Of a DNA stretch of 64,000 nt, positions 1-10,505 are shown piece after piece. The stretch is from Caprella mutica (taxonomy: Eukaryota > Arthropoda > Malacostraca > Amphipoda > Caprellidae). The notes under the pieces were generated by a model. That model saw only the letters and a list, made by a program, of their open reading frames with translations, was not told the DNA's origin and did not search any database. Each line of letters begins with the position of its first letter. Position 1 is the stretch's first letter. Location of the stretch: the NCBI GenBank assembly GCA_947561585.1, contig CANNZV010001478.1, forward strand, positions 1-64,000, in the 5' to 3' direction. A program made the position numbers and the translations under genes.

Positions 1-140
1 CTACTCAATTACCGACTGCTTACAGTTACCGTAAAGTGAGTGTGACGTCATGATAGGTTAAATTTTCAACATTAAGATTGGCTAGTGACTTAACCCCCCC
101 CCCCCTGTACGGTAACTGTGAGCTTACGGTAATTGAGTAA
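1..140. repeat. Inverted-repeat (foldback) element
   Basis: Arms of about 32 bp at 2-33 and 108-139 are imperfect reverse complements (the left begins TACTCAATTACCG, the right ends CGGTAATTGAGTA). The roughly 75-bp centre holds a CRE-like octamer TGACGTCA at 43-50 and a run of twelve C at 94-105. The TACGGTAA theme recurs in the 20-bp array at 2051-2270. Because the window starts here, the true left end may lie outside. It looks like a short non-autonomous foldback repeat; the family is not recognised. Confidence 0.5.
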
Positions 141-275
141 TTACCCTGTGACATTTTCAATCTTTCTATATTCCAAATAAAAATAACTACAAAAAGTTAA
201 GGTTAAAAGTTTGTGAAATTTTGAATTTATTTACATTTTTATTTACAATTTTAAAGTCAAATATTATAAAGAAAA

Positions 276-409
276 GTTATGGTGGGGCCGTAGAAGATTG
301 GGAGGGGACGTTATGGTGGGGCCATAGAAGATTAAGAAGGGACGTTATGGTGGGGCCATAAAAGATTAAGAGGAGTCCTCTCATAATCTTCTATGGCCCC
401 ACCATAACT
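276..409. repeat. TGGTGGGGCC hairpin repeat, three direct copies plus an inverted arm
   Basis: Three direct copies, 36 bp apart, of a unit starting GTTATGGTGGGGCC and running into ATAGAAGATTAAGAGG are followed at about 378-409 by the reverse complement (CCTCTCATAATCTTC, then GGCCCCACCATAAC). The last direct copy and the inverted arm would fold into a long stem. The same short palindrome is dispersed through the window (see 8096, 14009, 33378, 36402, 36524, 54552 and 62623). Confidence 0.7.
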
Positions 410-513
410 ATCTCACTTCCTATTTTTAATTTCTTTTCTGTTAATTCCTTTTTGTTTGACGGAATACATTCAGTTTAAATATCAATTCACATGTCACCGA
501 GAGTTGTAAACAG

Positions 514-1624
514 AGAGGAACATGAAGAGGAACATGAGGAGGAACATGAAGAGGAACATGAAGAGGAACATGAAGAGGAACATGAAGAGGAACATGAAGA
601 GGAACATGAAGAGGTTTTTGAAGAGGTACATGAGGAGGAACATGAAGAGGAACATGAAGAGGAACATGAAGAGGTACATGAAGAGGTACATGAAGAGGTT
701 TTTGAAGAGGTACATGAGGAGGAACATGAAGAGGAACATGAAGAGGAACATGAAGAGGTACATGAAGAGGTACATGAAGAGGTACATGAAGAGGTACATG
801 AAGAGGTACATGAGGAGGAACATGAAGAGGAACATGAAGAGGTACATGAAGAGGTACATGAAGAGGTACATGAAGAGGTACATGAGGAGGTACATGAGGA
901 GGAACATGAAGAGGTACATGAAGAGGTACATGAAGAGGTACATGAGGAGGAACATGAAGAGGTACATGAAGAGGTACATGAAGAGGTACATGAGGAGGAA
1001 CATGAAGAGGTACATGAAGAGGTACATGAAGAGGTACATGAGGAGGAACATGAAGAGGTACATGAAGAGGTACATGAAGAGGTACATGAGGAGGAACATG
1101 AAGAGGTACATGAAGAGGTACATGAAGAGGTACATGAAGAGGTACATGAAGAGGTAGATGAGGAGGAACATGAAGAGGTACATGAAGAGGAACATGAAGA
1201 GGAACATGAAGAGGAACATGAAGAGGAGCATGAAGAGGAACATGAAGAGGAACATGAAGAGGAACATGAAGAGGAACATGAAGAGGAACATGAAGAGGAA
1301 CATGAAGAGGAACATGAAGAGGTACATGAAGAGGTACATGAGGAGGAACATGAAGAGGTACATGAAGAGGTACATGAGGAGGAACATGAAGAGGTACATG
1401 AAGAGGAACATGAAGAGGAACATGAAGAGGAACATGAAGAGGAACATGAAGAGGTACATGAAGATGTACATGAAGAGGTACATGAAGAGGAACATGAAGA
1501 GGAACATGAAGAGGAACATGAAGAGGAACATGAAGAGGAACATGAAGAGGAACATGAAGAGGAACATGAAGAGGAACATGAAGGGGAACATGAAGAGGTA
1601 CATGAAGAGTAACATGAAGAGGAA
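514..1624. repeat. 12-bp minisatellite, about 92 copies
   Basis: The unit is GAAGAGGAACAT with a common A-to-T variant (GAAGAGGTACAT). Because 12 is a multiple of 3, several frames stay open. On the plus strand 491-1612 reads as 373 codons of Glu-Glu-His-Glu repeats after an 8-residue unique start, and the minus strand is open over the same span with Phe-Met-Phe-Leu repeats. Around 897-1136 the variants repeat with a 48-bp period (one GAGGAACAT unit then three GAGGTACAT units). I see no promoter, splice site or neighbour that argues for translation. Confidence 0.9.
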
Positions 1625-1659
1625 GTTATATTATTTTATTTGATGTTTTATTTTATTTG

Positions 1660-1935
1660 ATTGTACAGTTGCCATGTACTGTATTTTTGATTGTTTATCT
1701 TTGGTCGATTATTCCTTTTTTTCAAAAACAGTCGGTGGATTATAATCGATAATAAAAAGATAATCTACAACGAAAAAACAATCGTAATTATCATAAATTT
1801 AAAACACTTATCGTCCATCGTCGGAAATTCCCGATAAAAAGTCCCGATGATAATGTCTTTAATTATGATATTTTACGATAAAATACTATCAATATTTACC
1901 GTAATGGACAATAACAGACGATTTAGTGATTATAA
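1660..1935. repeat. Dispersed AT-rich foldback repeat (TCGTCGGAAATT family)
   Basis: This stretch shares ordered blocks with 11560-11645, 29505-29677 and 37800-38005. The blocks include a TCGTCGGAMATTCC core, TTATGATATTTTACGATAAAATA and GGACAATAACAGACGA. Internally the left and right halves are partly complementary. It is an old, diverged interspersed element without coding capacity, and its boundaries are approximate. Confidence 0.5.
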
Positions 1936-2050
1936 TGCAATAGATTGGGTACTAAATCAATTAAGTTTTGATAATCATTTGGCCTGAATTTTCTATCTTT
2001 TAGTTCATGAAACTATCCAAAGTTTCCGAATACTGTGAGTGTCCGATAAC

Positions 2051-2270
2051 TGAGTATTAGCTACGGTAACAGAGTATTAGCTACGGTAACAGAGTATTAG
2101 CTACGGTAACAGAGTATTAACTACGGTAACAGAGTATTAGCTACGGTAACAGAGTATTAGCTACGGTAACAGAGTATTAGCTACGGTAACAGAGTATTAG
2201 CTACGGTAACAGAGTATTAGCTACGGTAACAGAGTATTAACTACGGTAACAGAGTATTAGCTACGGTAGA
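2051..2270. repeat. 20-bp minisatellite, 11 copies
   Basis: The unit is CTACGGTAACAGAGTATTAG, repeated with almost no variation (a G-to-A change at the unit end in two copies). The flanks contain ACTGTGAGTGTCCGATAACTGAG on the left and ACGGTAAGTGAGTATTC on the right. These are diverged versions of the unit, so the array probably grew from a pre-existing short repeat. Confidence 0.9.
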
Positions 2271-2380
2271 TAGACAGTGAACGGTAAGTGAGTATTCACC
2301 CTTCAATTCCAAAATGTCGCGACTGATAAACCGCTTAAATTTTTTTTTGAAGATTTTTGTCTTCAAAAAAATCGAGAGAT

Positions 2381-2570
2381 TAGGAATTGCTCTTTAGAAA
2401 TTCCTAATAGGAATTGCTCTTTAGAAATTCCTATTAGGAATTGCTCTTTAGAAATTCCTATTAGGAATTGCTCTTTAGAAATTCCTAATTGGAATTGCTC
2501 TTTAGAAATTCCTATTTGGAATTGCTCTTTAGAAATTCCTAATAGGAATTGCTCCTTAGAAATTCCAAAT
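2381..2570. repeat. 27-bp minisatellite of self-complementary units, 7 copies
   Basis: Copies start at 2382, 2409, 2436, 2463, 2490, 2517 and 2544. Each unit is itself a small palindrome: GGAATT, then a spacer GCTCTTTAG, then AAATTCC. Every unit, and the array as a whole, can therefore form hairpins on either strand. Confidence 0.88.
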
Positions 2571-4239
2571 TTTAAGATAATTTAAATTGCTCTTCAGAGC
2601 TGGAACTGCATTTTTAAATAGATGAATTAATTTTCAGTTCTTTTTCTATCATATTTATAAATTACAGTTTTGTAAATAAAATAATTTTTATTAAATACAG
2701 AAATAGTCGTGTGAAAAATTATTCATTTTTTTCTCTTTTATTCAATTTTATGATCCAAATTAAATGGGTGGCAATTGATAAAATGCTAAAATGTACTTTT
2801 ATTAGTTATGGGGGAATGTTGCTCGGAATACCTGTAGAGATTTCTGTTGAACACCCACTTTCCGAGTCCTAAGAGTGTCATATTGCTTTAACTTTCTCCT
2901 AATTGTAAAAGTAATATAATTTATAATAAAAATTTAATCTAATGATATTTTCCTGTTGATAAAATAAATTAAATATAAAGAAATGATCCCTGTTTTTAAT
3001 AAAGGGCAAGAAATGATCAATTTTATTATAAAAAGGAAAGAATTGTTCAATTATAAAGTAATCAATTTATTTAGATAATGGTGATCAATTTCATTATAAA
3101 ATAGCAACAAATGATTATTTGGTCAGTGCAAGTACAGTGTGAGTGTTGCCGACCTTGATACAGTGCTCAGTTTAGCCTCTGCCTCCATAGAGTGAGGGTG
3201 TGTGTGGTGTGACGTTTGGGAGTAACTGAGAGAAATCTAACTGACAAGTTATCGGACAGTTCCTCATTTTCGATCATATAATAAAATAGATATAACTAGA
3301 CATTTTAATTTATATCCATGATACCTGTAATTATTATGTCTAGTTGAAATGTCAAATTATATTTTTTCCTCTAATTCAATATTAATTTGTTATAGATATT
3401 ATTTCTTAAATATGATTATATTTATTTTGAACACTTTTGTTTAAGATTTTCCTTAATTAGCTATAGGTACTATTACTTTATTTATTCTTGCCTCATCAAC
3501 TTTTAATTATGTTACAAAATTTATTTTTCAGTATCATAAAATTCACCTCATATTTTTTTAAGAACTTATAAAAAATTAGGAACTTATGGATATAAATTTT
3601 TAGTACTTATAAAAAATTAAAAATATATAATTTTAGAACATAAAATTATTTTAGTACCTACGTAAAATTTTTTTAAACATATAACATTTTATAGCTTGTA
3701 AATATTTTAATACTTATATATTTTTGTATTGTAAAACTTATACAATAAAACAAAATAAGAAAATAACAATTTCATAACTTGAATTTTTTAGATATAACAA
3801 TTTTTTAAACTATAAAATCTATCTTCTCTATTACCTTCTTCTTCATGACTACTTTTCTCCATTAAATACCATTAAACTAATGGTATGCACTTTACTTAAC
3901 TAACAGCTGTGCTCTACTCATTTCCAGGTGTCTGTTATTATCAATGTACAGACCTGCCGTTAGTGATAAGCAGGGCAAATACCCTATTATCGAAACCGTG
4001 TATAAAACCGATCAAAATAGGTTAACTAAACAAAATCTGTTTCTATTTCAGATAATTTTTTGTTAATAAAAAAAAGTGATTTTATAAAGTAAATAAATAA
4101 ATAATTACGAATATTTATTTGAAAATACTCTTATATGAACTTTTAATGGAAAAAATAATTATATCAATAATTGATGTTTTTTCGGGAAAACCTGATACTG
4201 ATATGAGAAAAGTGATAGTGAGTGATACTAGTGATAATG
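2571..4239. other. AT-rich non-coding stretch
   Basis: No gene seen. The segment is strongly AT-rich, with a degenerate repeat of AACTTATAAAAAATTA-type blocks at about 3560-3720. At 3245-3360 a diverged member of the GGTATCATG foldback family occurs (ATCGGACAGTTCC, CATTTTCGATCAT, ATCCATGATACC). Confidence 0.6.
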
Positions 4240-4401
4240 AGGGTTGTGACAATATGCGTTTAAAATCATAGATCCTAGGAATATCATAGACGAAACGAAA
4301 TACAATGGTATCGAATACTATATACCGCTGATTTAGAACCATTCTCTCCGTCTATAATATTTTCAGGATCTATGATTTTAAATGCATATTGTCACAACCC
4401 T
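4240..4401. mobile_element. MITE-like foldback element, copy 1 of 2
   Basis: The ends are long inverted repeats: the left starts AGGGTTGTGACAATATGC and the right ends GCATATTGTCACAACCCT. Complementarity extends inward through ATCATAGATCCT and ATAGACG, making arms of about 45 bp. A second copy lies at 53891-54062 with the same order of internal motifs (GAAATGGTATCGAAT, CTCTCCGTCTATAATATT). No open reading frame. The target duplication is unclear because the flanks are locally repetitive. The class of DNA transposon is not identified. Confidence 0.7.
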
Positions 4402-4743
4402 AGTGATAAGTGATACCATCAAGCAATGGATTACCTATAGCTAAAGTACAAAGTACTTCAGAGATTTGGTGAGTACAAATATTTTGATATTATTTTCTAT
4501 ACAAAAATTTAAAAATGCTGATAAAAAACGTTTTATTAAATAATTCTGAGCTAAACGTTAGTATAGTATGTTTCAGATTTATTTAATACAAGGGACAGTG
4601 AATAAAAATATTTTGCATCAGTATTGATAATTCTTTGATTATTTAAAATAAGTATTTCTAAATAGTTTTATAAGTCAGTATCTATAATTATATGCAGAAA
4701 ATGGTTTATACTTTATACACTGCCTGGTATATAAAATATACCT

Positions 4744-4917
4744 ACATACTTCTACTCTTGACTCTGACGTCAAAATGACACCAATGGTACACAGAAGGTG
4801 ATACAGTGTCCATACCTACTTCTACTCTTGACTCTGACGTCAAAATGACACCAATGGTACACAGAAGGTGATACAGTGTCCATACCTACTTCTACTCTTG
4901 ACTCTGACGTCAAAATG
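4744..4917. repeat. 70-bp tandem repeat, about 2.5 copies
   Basis: Copies of TCTACTCTTGACTCTGACGT begin at 4751, 4821 and 4891, so the period is 70 bp. Each copy contains the palindromic octamer TGACGTCA, which matches a CRE/ATF consensus. The CTCTGACGTCAAAATGACAC block also occurs at about 27872-27891 beside another array. The third copy runs straight into the 23-bp array that follows. Confidence 0.85.
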
Positions 4918-5434
4918 TTGAGTGTATCCCTCTATATCAGTTGAGTGTATCCCTCTGTATCATTTGAGTGTATCCCTCTATATCATTTGAGTGTATCCCT
5001 CTGTATCAGTTGAGTGTATCCCTCTGTATCAGTTGAGTGTATCCCTCTGTATCAGTTGAGTGTACCCTCTGTATCAGTTGAGTGTATCCCTCTGTATCAG
5101 TTGAGTGTATCCCTCTGTATCAGTTGAGTGTATCCCTCTGTATCAGTTGAGTGTATCCCTCTGTATCAGTTGAGTGTATCCCTCTGTATCAGTTGAGTGT
5201 ATCCCTCTGTATCAGTTGAGTGTATCCCTCTGTATCAGTTGAGTGTATCCCTCTGTATCAGTTGAGTGTATCCCTCTGTATCAGTTCAGTGTATCCCTCT
5301 GTATCAGTTGAGTGTATCCCTCTGTATCAGTTCAGTGTATCCCTCTGTATCAGTTGAGTGTATCCCTCTGTATCAATTGAGTGTATCCCTCTGTATCAGT
5401 TGAGTGTATCCCTCTATATCAGTTTGGTGTATCC
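4918..5434. repeat. 23-bp minisatellite, about 22 copies
   Basis: The unit is TTGAGTGTATCCCTCTGTATCAG with a few point variants (TTCAGTG, CTATATC, CATTTG) and one copy lacking two bases at about 5061. Variants are most frequent at the two ends and the centre is nearly homogeneous, as expected of array growth from the middle. Confidence 0.92.
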
Positions 5435-5540
5435 ACTACTACCTAGGTTATTATATCTAAATATTTTATCGATTTACTGCCACGGTTTGCGTGACTGAGT
5501 TGCCAAATCTGAGCTACAAGTGAGACACTTAATGTCACTT

Positions 5541-5931
5541 TGGATACTGTGGTTACTAGGAATGTGGATACTGTAGAGTCGTGTGGATACTGTAGAGTCG
5601 TGTGGATACTGTAGAGTCGTGTGGATACTGTAGAGTCGTGTGGATACTGTAGAGTCGTGTGGATACTGTAGAGTCGTGTGGATACTGTATAGTTAGGTGG
5701 ATACTGACTGTATAGTTAGGTGGATACTGTATAGTTAGGTGGATACTGTATAGTTAGGTGGATACTGTATAGTTATATGGATACTGTATATTTATTTGGA
5801 TACTGTATAGTTATATGGATACTGTATAGTTATATGGATACTGTATAGTTATTTGGATACTGTATAGTTATATGGATACTGTATAGTTATTTGGATACTG
5901 TATAGTTATTTTGATACTGTATAGTTATTTT
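5541..5931. repeat. 19-bp minisatellite
   Basis: The unit is GTGGATACTGTAGAGTCGT at first. It changes progressively to GGATACTGTATAGTTAGGT and then to GGATACTGTATAGTTATAT or TTATTT forms. The conserved core GGATACTGTA continues into the adjoining 17-bp array, so the two arrays are one repeat that changed unit length. Confidence 0.9.
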
Positions 5932-6438
5932 GATACTATATAGGCTTGGATACTATATAGGCTTGGATACTATACAGGCTTGGATACTATACAGGCTTGG
6001 ATACTATACAGGCTTGGATACTATACAGGCTTGGATACTATACAGGCTTGGATACTATACAGGCTTTGATAATATACAGGCTTGGATACTATACAGGCTT
6101 GGATACTATACAGGCTTGGATACTATACAGGCTTGAATACTATACAGGCTTGGATACTATACAGGCTTGGATACTATACAGGCTTGGATACTATACAGGC
6201 TTGGATAATATACAGGCTTGGATACTATACAGGCTTGGATACTATACAGGCTTGGATACTATACAGGCTTGAATACTATACAGGCTTGGATACTATACAG
6301 GCTTGGATACTATACAGGCTTGGATACTATACAGGCTTGGATACTATACAGGCTTGGATAATATACAGGCTTGGATACTATACAGGCTTGGATACTATAC
6401 AGGCTTGGATACTATACAGGCTTGGATACTATACAGGT
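5932..6438. repeat. 17-bp minisatellite, about 30 copies
   Basis: The unit is GGATACTATACAGGCTT. Because 17 is not a multiple of 3, all three plus frames stay open and give repeating 17-residue peptides; these are not genes. It is continuous with the 19-bp array on its left and shares its GGATACT core. Confidence 0.92.
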
Positions 6439-6982
6439 TTACTCAGCTCTGTTTACTTACCAATAAGAGTTTGTGAACATTATAACTAGCTTAACAGAAT
6501 TTGTTTACTAATATCATTTATTTTTTATCAACATTAAATTATATACATTTATTCCCTACACGTAGTATATATTCACTATACTATAACTACCTATAGTTTC
6601 TATATAATAATATAAATCTTTTCAGTTAAATAATATAGTTTTTTTTATATAAAATCAAAGCTTTGTGATATCAACGAAATACTATGAATTCTTTTTAAAA
6701 TTATTTCTTTAACTATTCGATATTATATATTTAATATACAATGCAGTTTCTTTTTCCAATGCATCGATTGGTGCAATGCACTTAGTGAGTACTCTATAAG
6801 AAACACATTAGTTTAATGTACTGCACATGCATATGTGCTGTATACTGTGAGTAATTTTAACTCATATTACACTAATCACAATTGGTAATAAAGTGAGTGC
6901 ACTGATTGTACCTTTAACTGTGTGCTGGTACATATGTGGTACATTTAAATGAAGTGGTGTATCATTTAATATGTCTTTGATA
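6439..6982. other. AT-rich non-coding stretch
   Basis: No gene, RNA or clear repeat seen. A cluster of short ATGCAC and GTGCAC motifs occurs at about 6745-6950. Confidence 0.5.
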
Positions 6983-7080
6983 AGTCTGACTGCTTCTTCC
7001 AGTCCCTTGTATTTAGTTACCTTTTGATGTCAGCGATATGGCCTTTGGTTCCGAAACAGACGTTAAACACCTACCTGATT
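6983..7080 (+). repeat. SINE-like repeat, 3' half
   Basis: It matches the 3' half of the longer copy at 7844-8016: GACTGCTTCTTCCAGTCCC, then a variable stretch, then ATGGCCTTTGGTTCCGAA and CAGACGTTAAAC. The 5' half (GTAGCTTTTCTGCAT) is missing here. Confidence 0.65.
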
Positions 7081-7843
7081 AATTAATGAGACTATATAAT
7101 TTAAACTATCTTACCATTTTAGTTATATTATATAAATTATATTATATTAATTCATTGAGTTTATTTGATATCAAGAATTTTCAATCTTCTTTTTTACAAT
7201 TTTTTTTACAAAAAATTTACTTTTAATTATTATAAAAAAAAGTTATATTATTAATTCTCATATTAATTTTTTTTCATAATAATTTCTTCTATATGTATTT
7301 ATATATTTTCCATTTTAATCATATGAAAAACTTTCTCTTTCATATGAATTTGTATGCTATTTTTCATATACATATAATATATAATATTTATGTGCATCTT
7401 AGAAAGTTCTATTGAAGCCATATAAGATTAAGCAATCCCCTCACTTATTCTCCCATTGCCCCACCTTATTTTCTCACTGGGTACCAGAGTATTACTTATA
7501 ATAGACTTAATAGGAAGCAATTGGATGGCACAACGCCACTTGAAAACATTAGACCTGATAACTCGGGGAATAATTATGGTAAAATTGTTTCAATTTTATT
7601 CATTTAATTATTATACTTTAATTCTCTTGAAAATAGTTATATTATATTGGTTAGATTTTTAGATCATTTATGTTTAATAAATATTTATCATGGTAAGGCA
7701 TTTCAGTATTTTATTATCATGGGTTTATGATGTATTCAATTACATTTATTACTCTGCTATCTAATAAATATATTAAGTGATGTGTTTAGATAAATATTTT
7801 ATTAAACAATTTCCTTTTTCTGTTATATTCCTTGGTAAATGAC
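7081..7843. other. AT-rich non-coding stretch
   Basis: No gene seen; the short open frame at 7456-7662 has no recognisable features. At about 7413-7466 a diverged TGGTGGGGCC hairpin copy is visible (GCCATATAAGATTAAG, later CATTGCCCCACC). Confidence 0.5.
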
Positions 7844-8016
7844 AGAGTAGCTTTTCTGCATACATGAGCAATGCCACCGACTGGTGGTAAGTGACTTTGT
7901 TCATGAAGCTACTTTCCTTTCTGACTGCTTCATTCAGTCCCTTGCATTTATTTCCATTTTGAGCTCAACTAAATGGCCTTTGGTTCCGAAGCAGACGTTA
8001 AACCCCTACTAAAATA
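7844..8016 (+). repeat. SINE-like repeat, fullest copy
   Basis: About 170 bp with ordered blocks GTAGCTTTTCTGCAT, CACCGACTGGTGGTAAGTGA, TTTGTTCATGAAGC, CTTTCTGACTGCTTC, CAGTCCCTTGCATTTA, GGCCTTTGGTTCCGAAGC and AGACGTTAAACCCCTACT. The same blocks in the same order occur at 9868-10185, 42995-43162 (minus), 49238-49412 and, partially, 6983-7080, 42488-42538 and 55918-56012. I could not find clear A and B box promoter motifs, so a tRNA-derived head is unproven. Confidence 0.7.
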
Positions 8017-8095
8017 AATAATATTTTTTATATCGTATTCTCTTATGTGACCGAATATATGGAACTGACCGCTAATTCGTAACTTACCTAAGATA

Positions 8096-8148
8096 ATCAT
8101 GGTGGGGCCATAGAAGATTAAGAGGGTTCCCTCTCCTAATCTTCTATC
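8096..8148. repeat. TGGTGGGGCC hairpin repeat
   Basis: CATGGTGGGGCCATAGAAG and ATTAAGAGGG are followed by the partial inverted arm CCCTCTCCTAATCTTCTAT. The outermost GGCCCCACC of the right arm has been lost. Confidence 0.65.
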
Positions 8149-8261
8149 CTATTATTCTCTATGAGATTAAGCAACAAGTTAATAGAGTGACTTTAAAAAG
8201 TACAACATACTAAAGAAACATGCGGGCTGTGGAGTGGATAAAAAGTGGATAGCAGGGACAG

Positions 8262-8427
8262 AGTACAGCTCTATACCCAGGGTATGATTGTTGTTGTGTA
8301 TCATTTCACCTGTAACTTCATCAGTACTTTATTTACTTTATTGTAGTACAGCTCTATACCCAGGGTATGATTGTTGTTGTGTATCATTTCACCTATAACT
8401 TCATCAGTACTTTATTTACTTTATTTT
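8262..8427. repeat. 83-bp tandem duplication
   Basis: Two near-identical copies, starting AGTACAGCTCTATACCC at 8262 and 8345, differ at only a few bases. This is a recent tandem duplication of otherwise single-copy DNA. Confidence 0.9.
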
Positions 8428-8559
8428 AGTTTTAAATGTAAGAGCATAGCTAGGTCTTTATATTGTCAGGGCAGATTAGAAAAATTTTAATTATTCCTTT
8501 CAAAAATTTACTCGAATGTTTTTACTTGGAATAATTATAATATACCCTCATCTCGGCTT

Positions 8560-8585
8560 CCCCTGGGGGTGTGTACCCCCAGGGG
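8560..8585. repeat. Perfect GC-rich hairpin
   Basis: CCCCTGGGGGT, loop GTGT, ACCCCCAGGGG: an 11-bp perfect stem with a 4-base loop in very AT-rich surroundings. A diverged relative is at 43741-43762 (CAGGGGGAGTGATGCCCCCTG). It may be the terminal hairpin of a transposon, but no element ends were recognised. Confidence 0.75.
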
Positions 8586-9867
8586 TTCCACTTGTTAGTG
8601 TTATTATAATAAATATTATGAGAAAATATAAAACTTAACATTGAAGTTGTGTTTTTTTTTTGAGAATTAAAGTGCACCATCAGGAACAAGAAGTGCAAAC
8701 CTTGTGCACCTCCAAGCTGCAGAAACTTGTAAAGTGTTCTCCTAGAAATTTTCTATTTTACTTTCTGTTCTCAGTAAAATACATGAAAATATAGGACAAA
8801 ATTAAGGTTTGTTCACTCGGATAATATTAAAAATGTCCCACATTCTGCAGACTGGGTAGTACTACGTAGGTTCCCTTTTTTCTACTCCCATTTAGTGGGC
8901 GTGGCCTAGGGTGTGGATGCTGCGTTTACCTGCACCACTCCAACCAATCAGAGAGCTGCTCTGTGACATCTCAGGTGTGGTGAAATCTCCTTAGCCAATC
9001 ACAAGCCAATGATCTGGATCTCGAGGTTATACCCTGTAATTAAATTTTAAACTCTTAAATAGTTATATAAAGTATAATTTGATAACTAGTTTAACGGTTA
9101 AAATAGTTATAAAAACTATTAGTGATAGATATTCCCACTTTTATTTAATAAATAGTTTGTTAAAATTCCTGAATTATTCCAGGGTGTGTCACGAGATTAA
9201 AAAAAAACAATATGGAGTATAGTTAGTCTATTTTTACCTGCCATGAAAGCTCTTGTTATGTCCCTGATTGTTGTTAATATTATTAAATATATATTAAATA
9301 TTTTACGATTTTTAACGATAATGATGTTTTTATTTAATATATTTATATAATTTTTTTAGGCGTATAACATATTTTTAGTAAATTGATCGTATTATATACG
9401 ACTAAATTGACCACATATAGTATTAATTTAGTCGTCCATTTTTTTACTTTAACATTTTTTTCTGATTGGTATTATTTAATATTTATTTTTATAATATTAT
9501 TTCCATGTTTTACCTTAGTACTTCAGTTTATTTTATTTTACCAGTGAATAATAGCAGTAATTGTACCTTCTTTGTATAAACTGCCTAACATGTAAATATA
9601 AGTATGCGTATAAGTGCATACATATAATACTATACATAATCACATCAACAATCATAACCAATTTCCATTCATTTCATTTCTTCCCACCGCTCACAATTAC
9701 CCCAAACCTCTTTTTTCCCACCCAAAGTTCAGGGTTTTCCTTTACGGTTCAAACCGTGATTGCGGTTGCGAAACCATTGCGTGCACTGACCCGTAACTTC
9801 CGGTCTGAGAAGCAGGTACGCTACCAAACACTCCCGTAAACTCCGCTACCAGCTATTGTTCCGACAC
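8586..9867. other. Non-coding stretch, partly GC-richer
   Basis: No gene seen. An inverted pair at about 9400-9436 (GACTAAATTGACC and AATTTAGTCG) is visible. A somewhat GC-richer tract at 8880-9020 and one at 9730-9860 have no recognised coding content; the latter contains direct and inverted copies of GGTTCAAACC-like words. Confidence 0.5.
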
Positions 9868-10185
9868 ACGGAGCCACTTTCCTTTCTGACTGCTTCTTCC
9901 AGTCCCTTGTATTTAATTTCCCCTTTGTTGCATTTCGTGGTGAGTGAGTGTATTCACGGAGTAGCTTCTCTTCATACATGAGCATTGCCACCGACTGGTG
10001 GTAGGTGACTTTGTTCATGGAGTAGCTTTTCTGCATCCATGAGCTTTAAAATTCTCACTAAATGATGGTATAGGTGACTTTGTCCATGAAGCCACTTTCC
10101 TTCCTGACTGCTTCTTCCAGTCCCTTATATTTAACTCCCTTTGAAACTTTTGCTTGATTCCGAAGCATACGTTGAAATAAATACT
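9868..10185 (+). repeat. SINE-like repeats, two overlapping copies
   Basis: A 3' part (GAGCCACTTTCCTTTCTGAC, CAGTCCCTTGTATTTAATT) at 9868-9935 is followed by another copy at 9958-10185. In the second copy the 5' half (GTAGCTTCTCTTCAT, CACCGACTGGTGGTAGGTG) is itself repeated (GTAGCTTTTCTGCATCCATG) before the 3' half. This indicates tandem or nested insertion. The minus-strand open frames here are shadows. Confidence 0.65.
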
Positions 10186-10505
10186 GTTCCGACAATTAGG
10201 AATTGTTACTAGAAACCTATGCAGTTGCTGGGAACTTACTATTATGCTTATAAAGAAAGTATATAATGGTACGTTAACCCACCACTGTTTGGTGTATCGT
10301 CTGTTGAATATAAGTACATATCGGTTAAAGGATCTATCAACCATTTAGAGAAACTTACGTTTTTTACCATATTTTCATGTAAATTATACGATATAAATTA
10401 AGGCAGAAAATCATGATAAATTTCAAAAATATTCATTTTAGAATTTCGGGGCATTTTATGTATTAACTAATTTGAATCTGTAAAAAATTGCCTTTTTTTA
10501 TTCAA

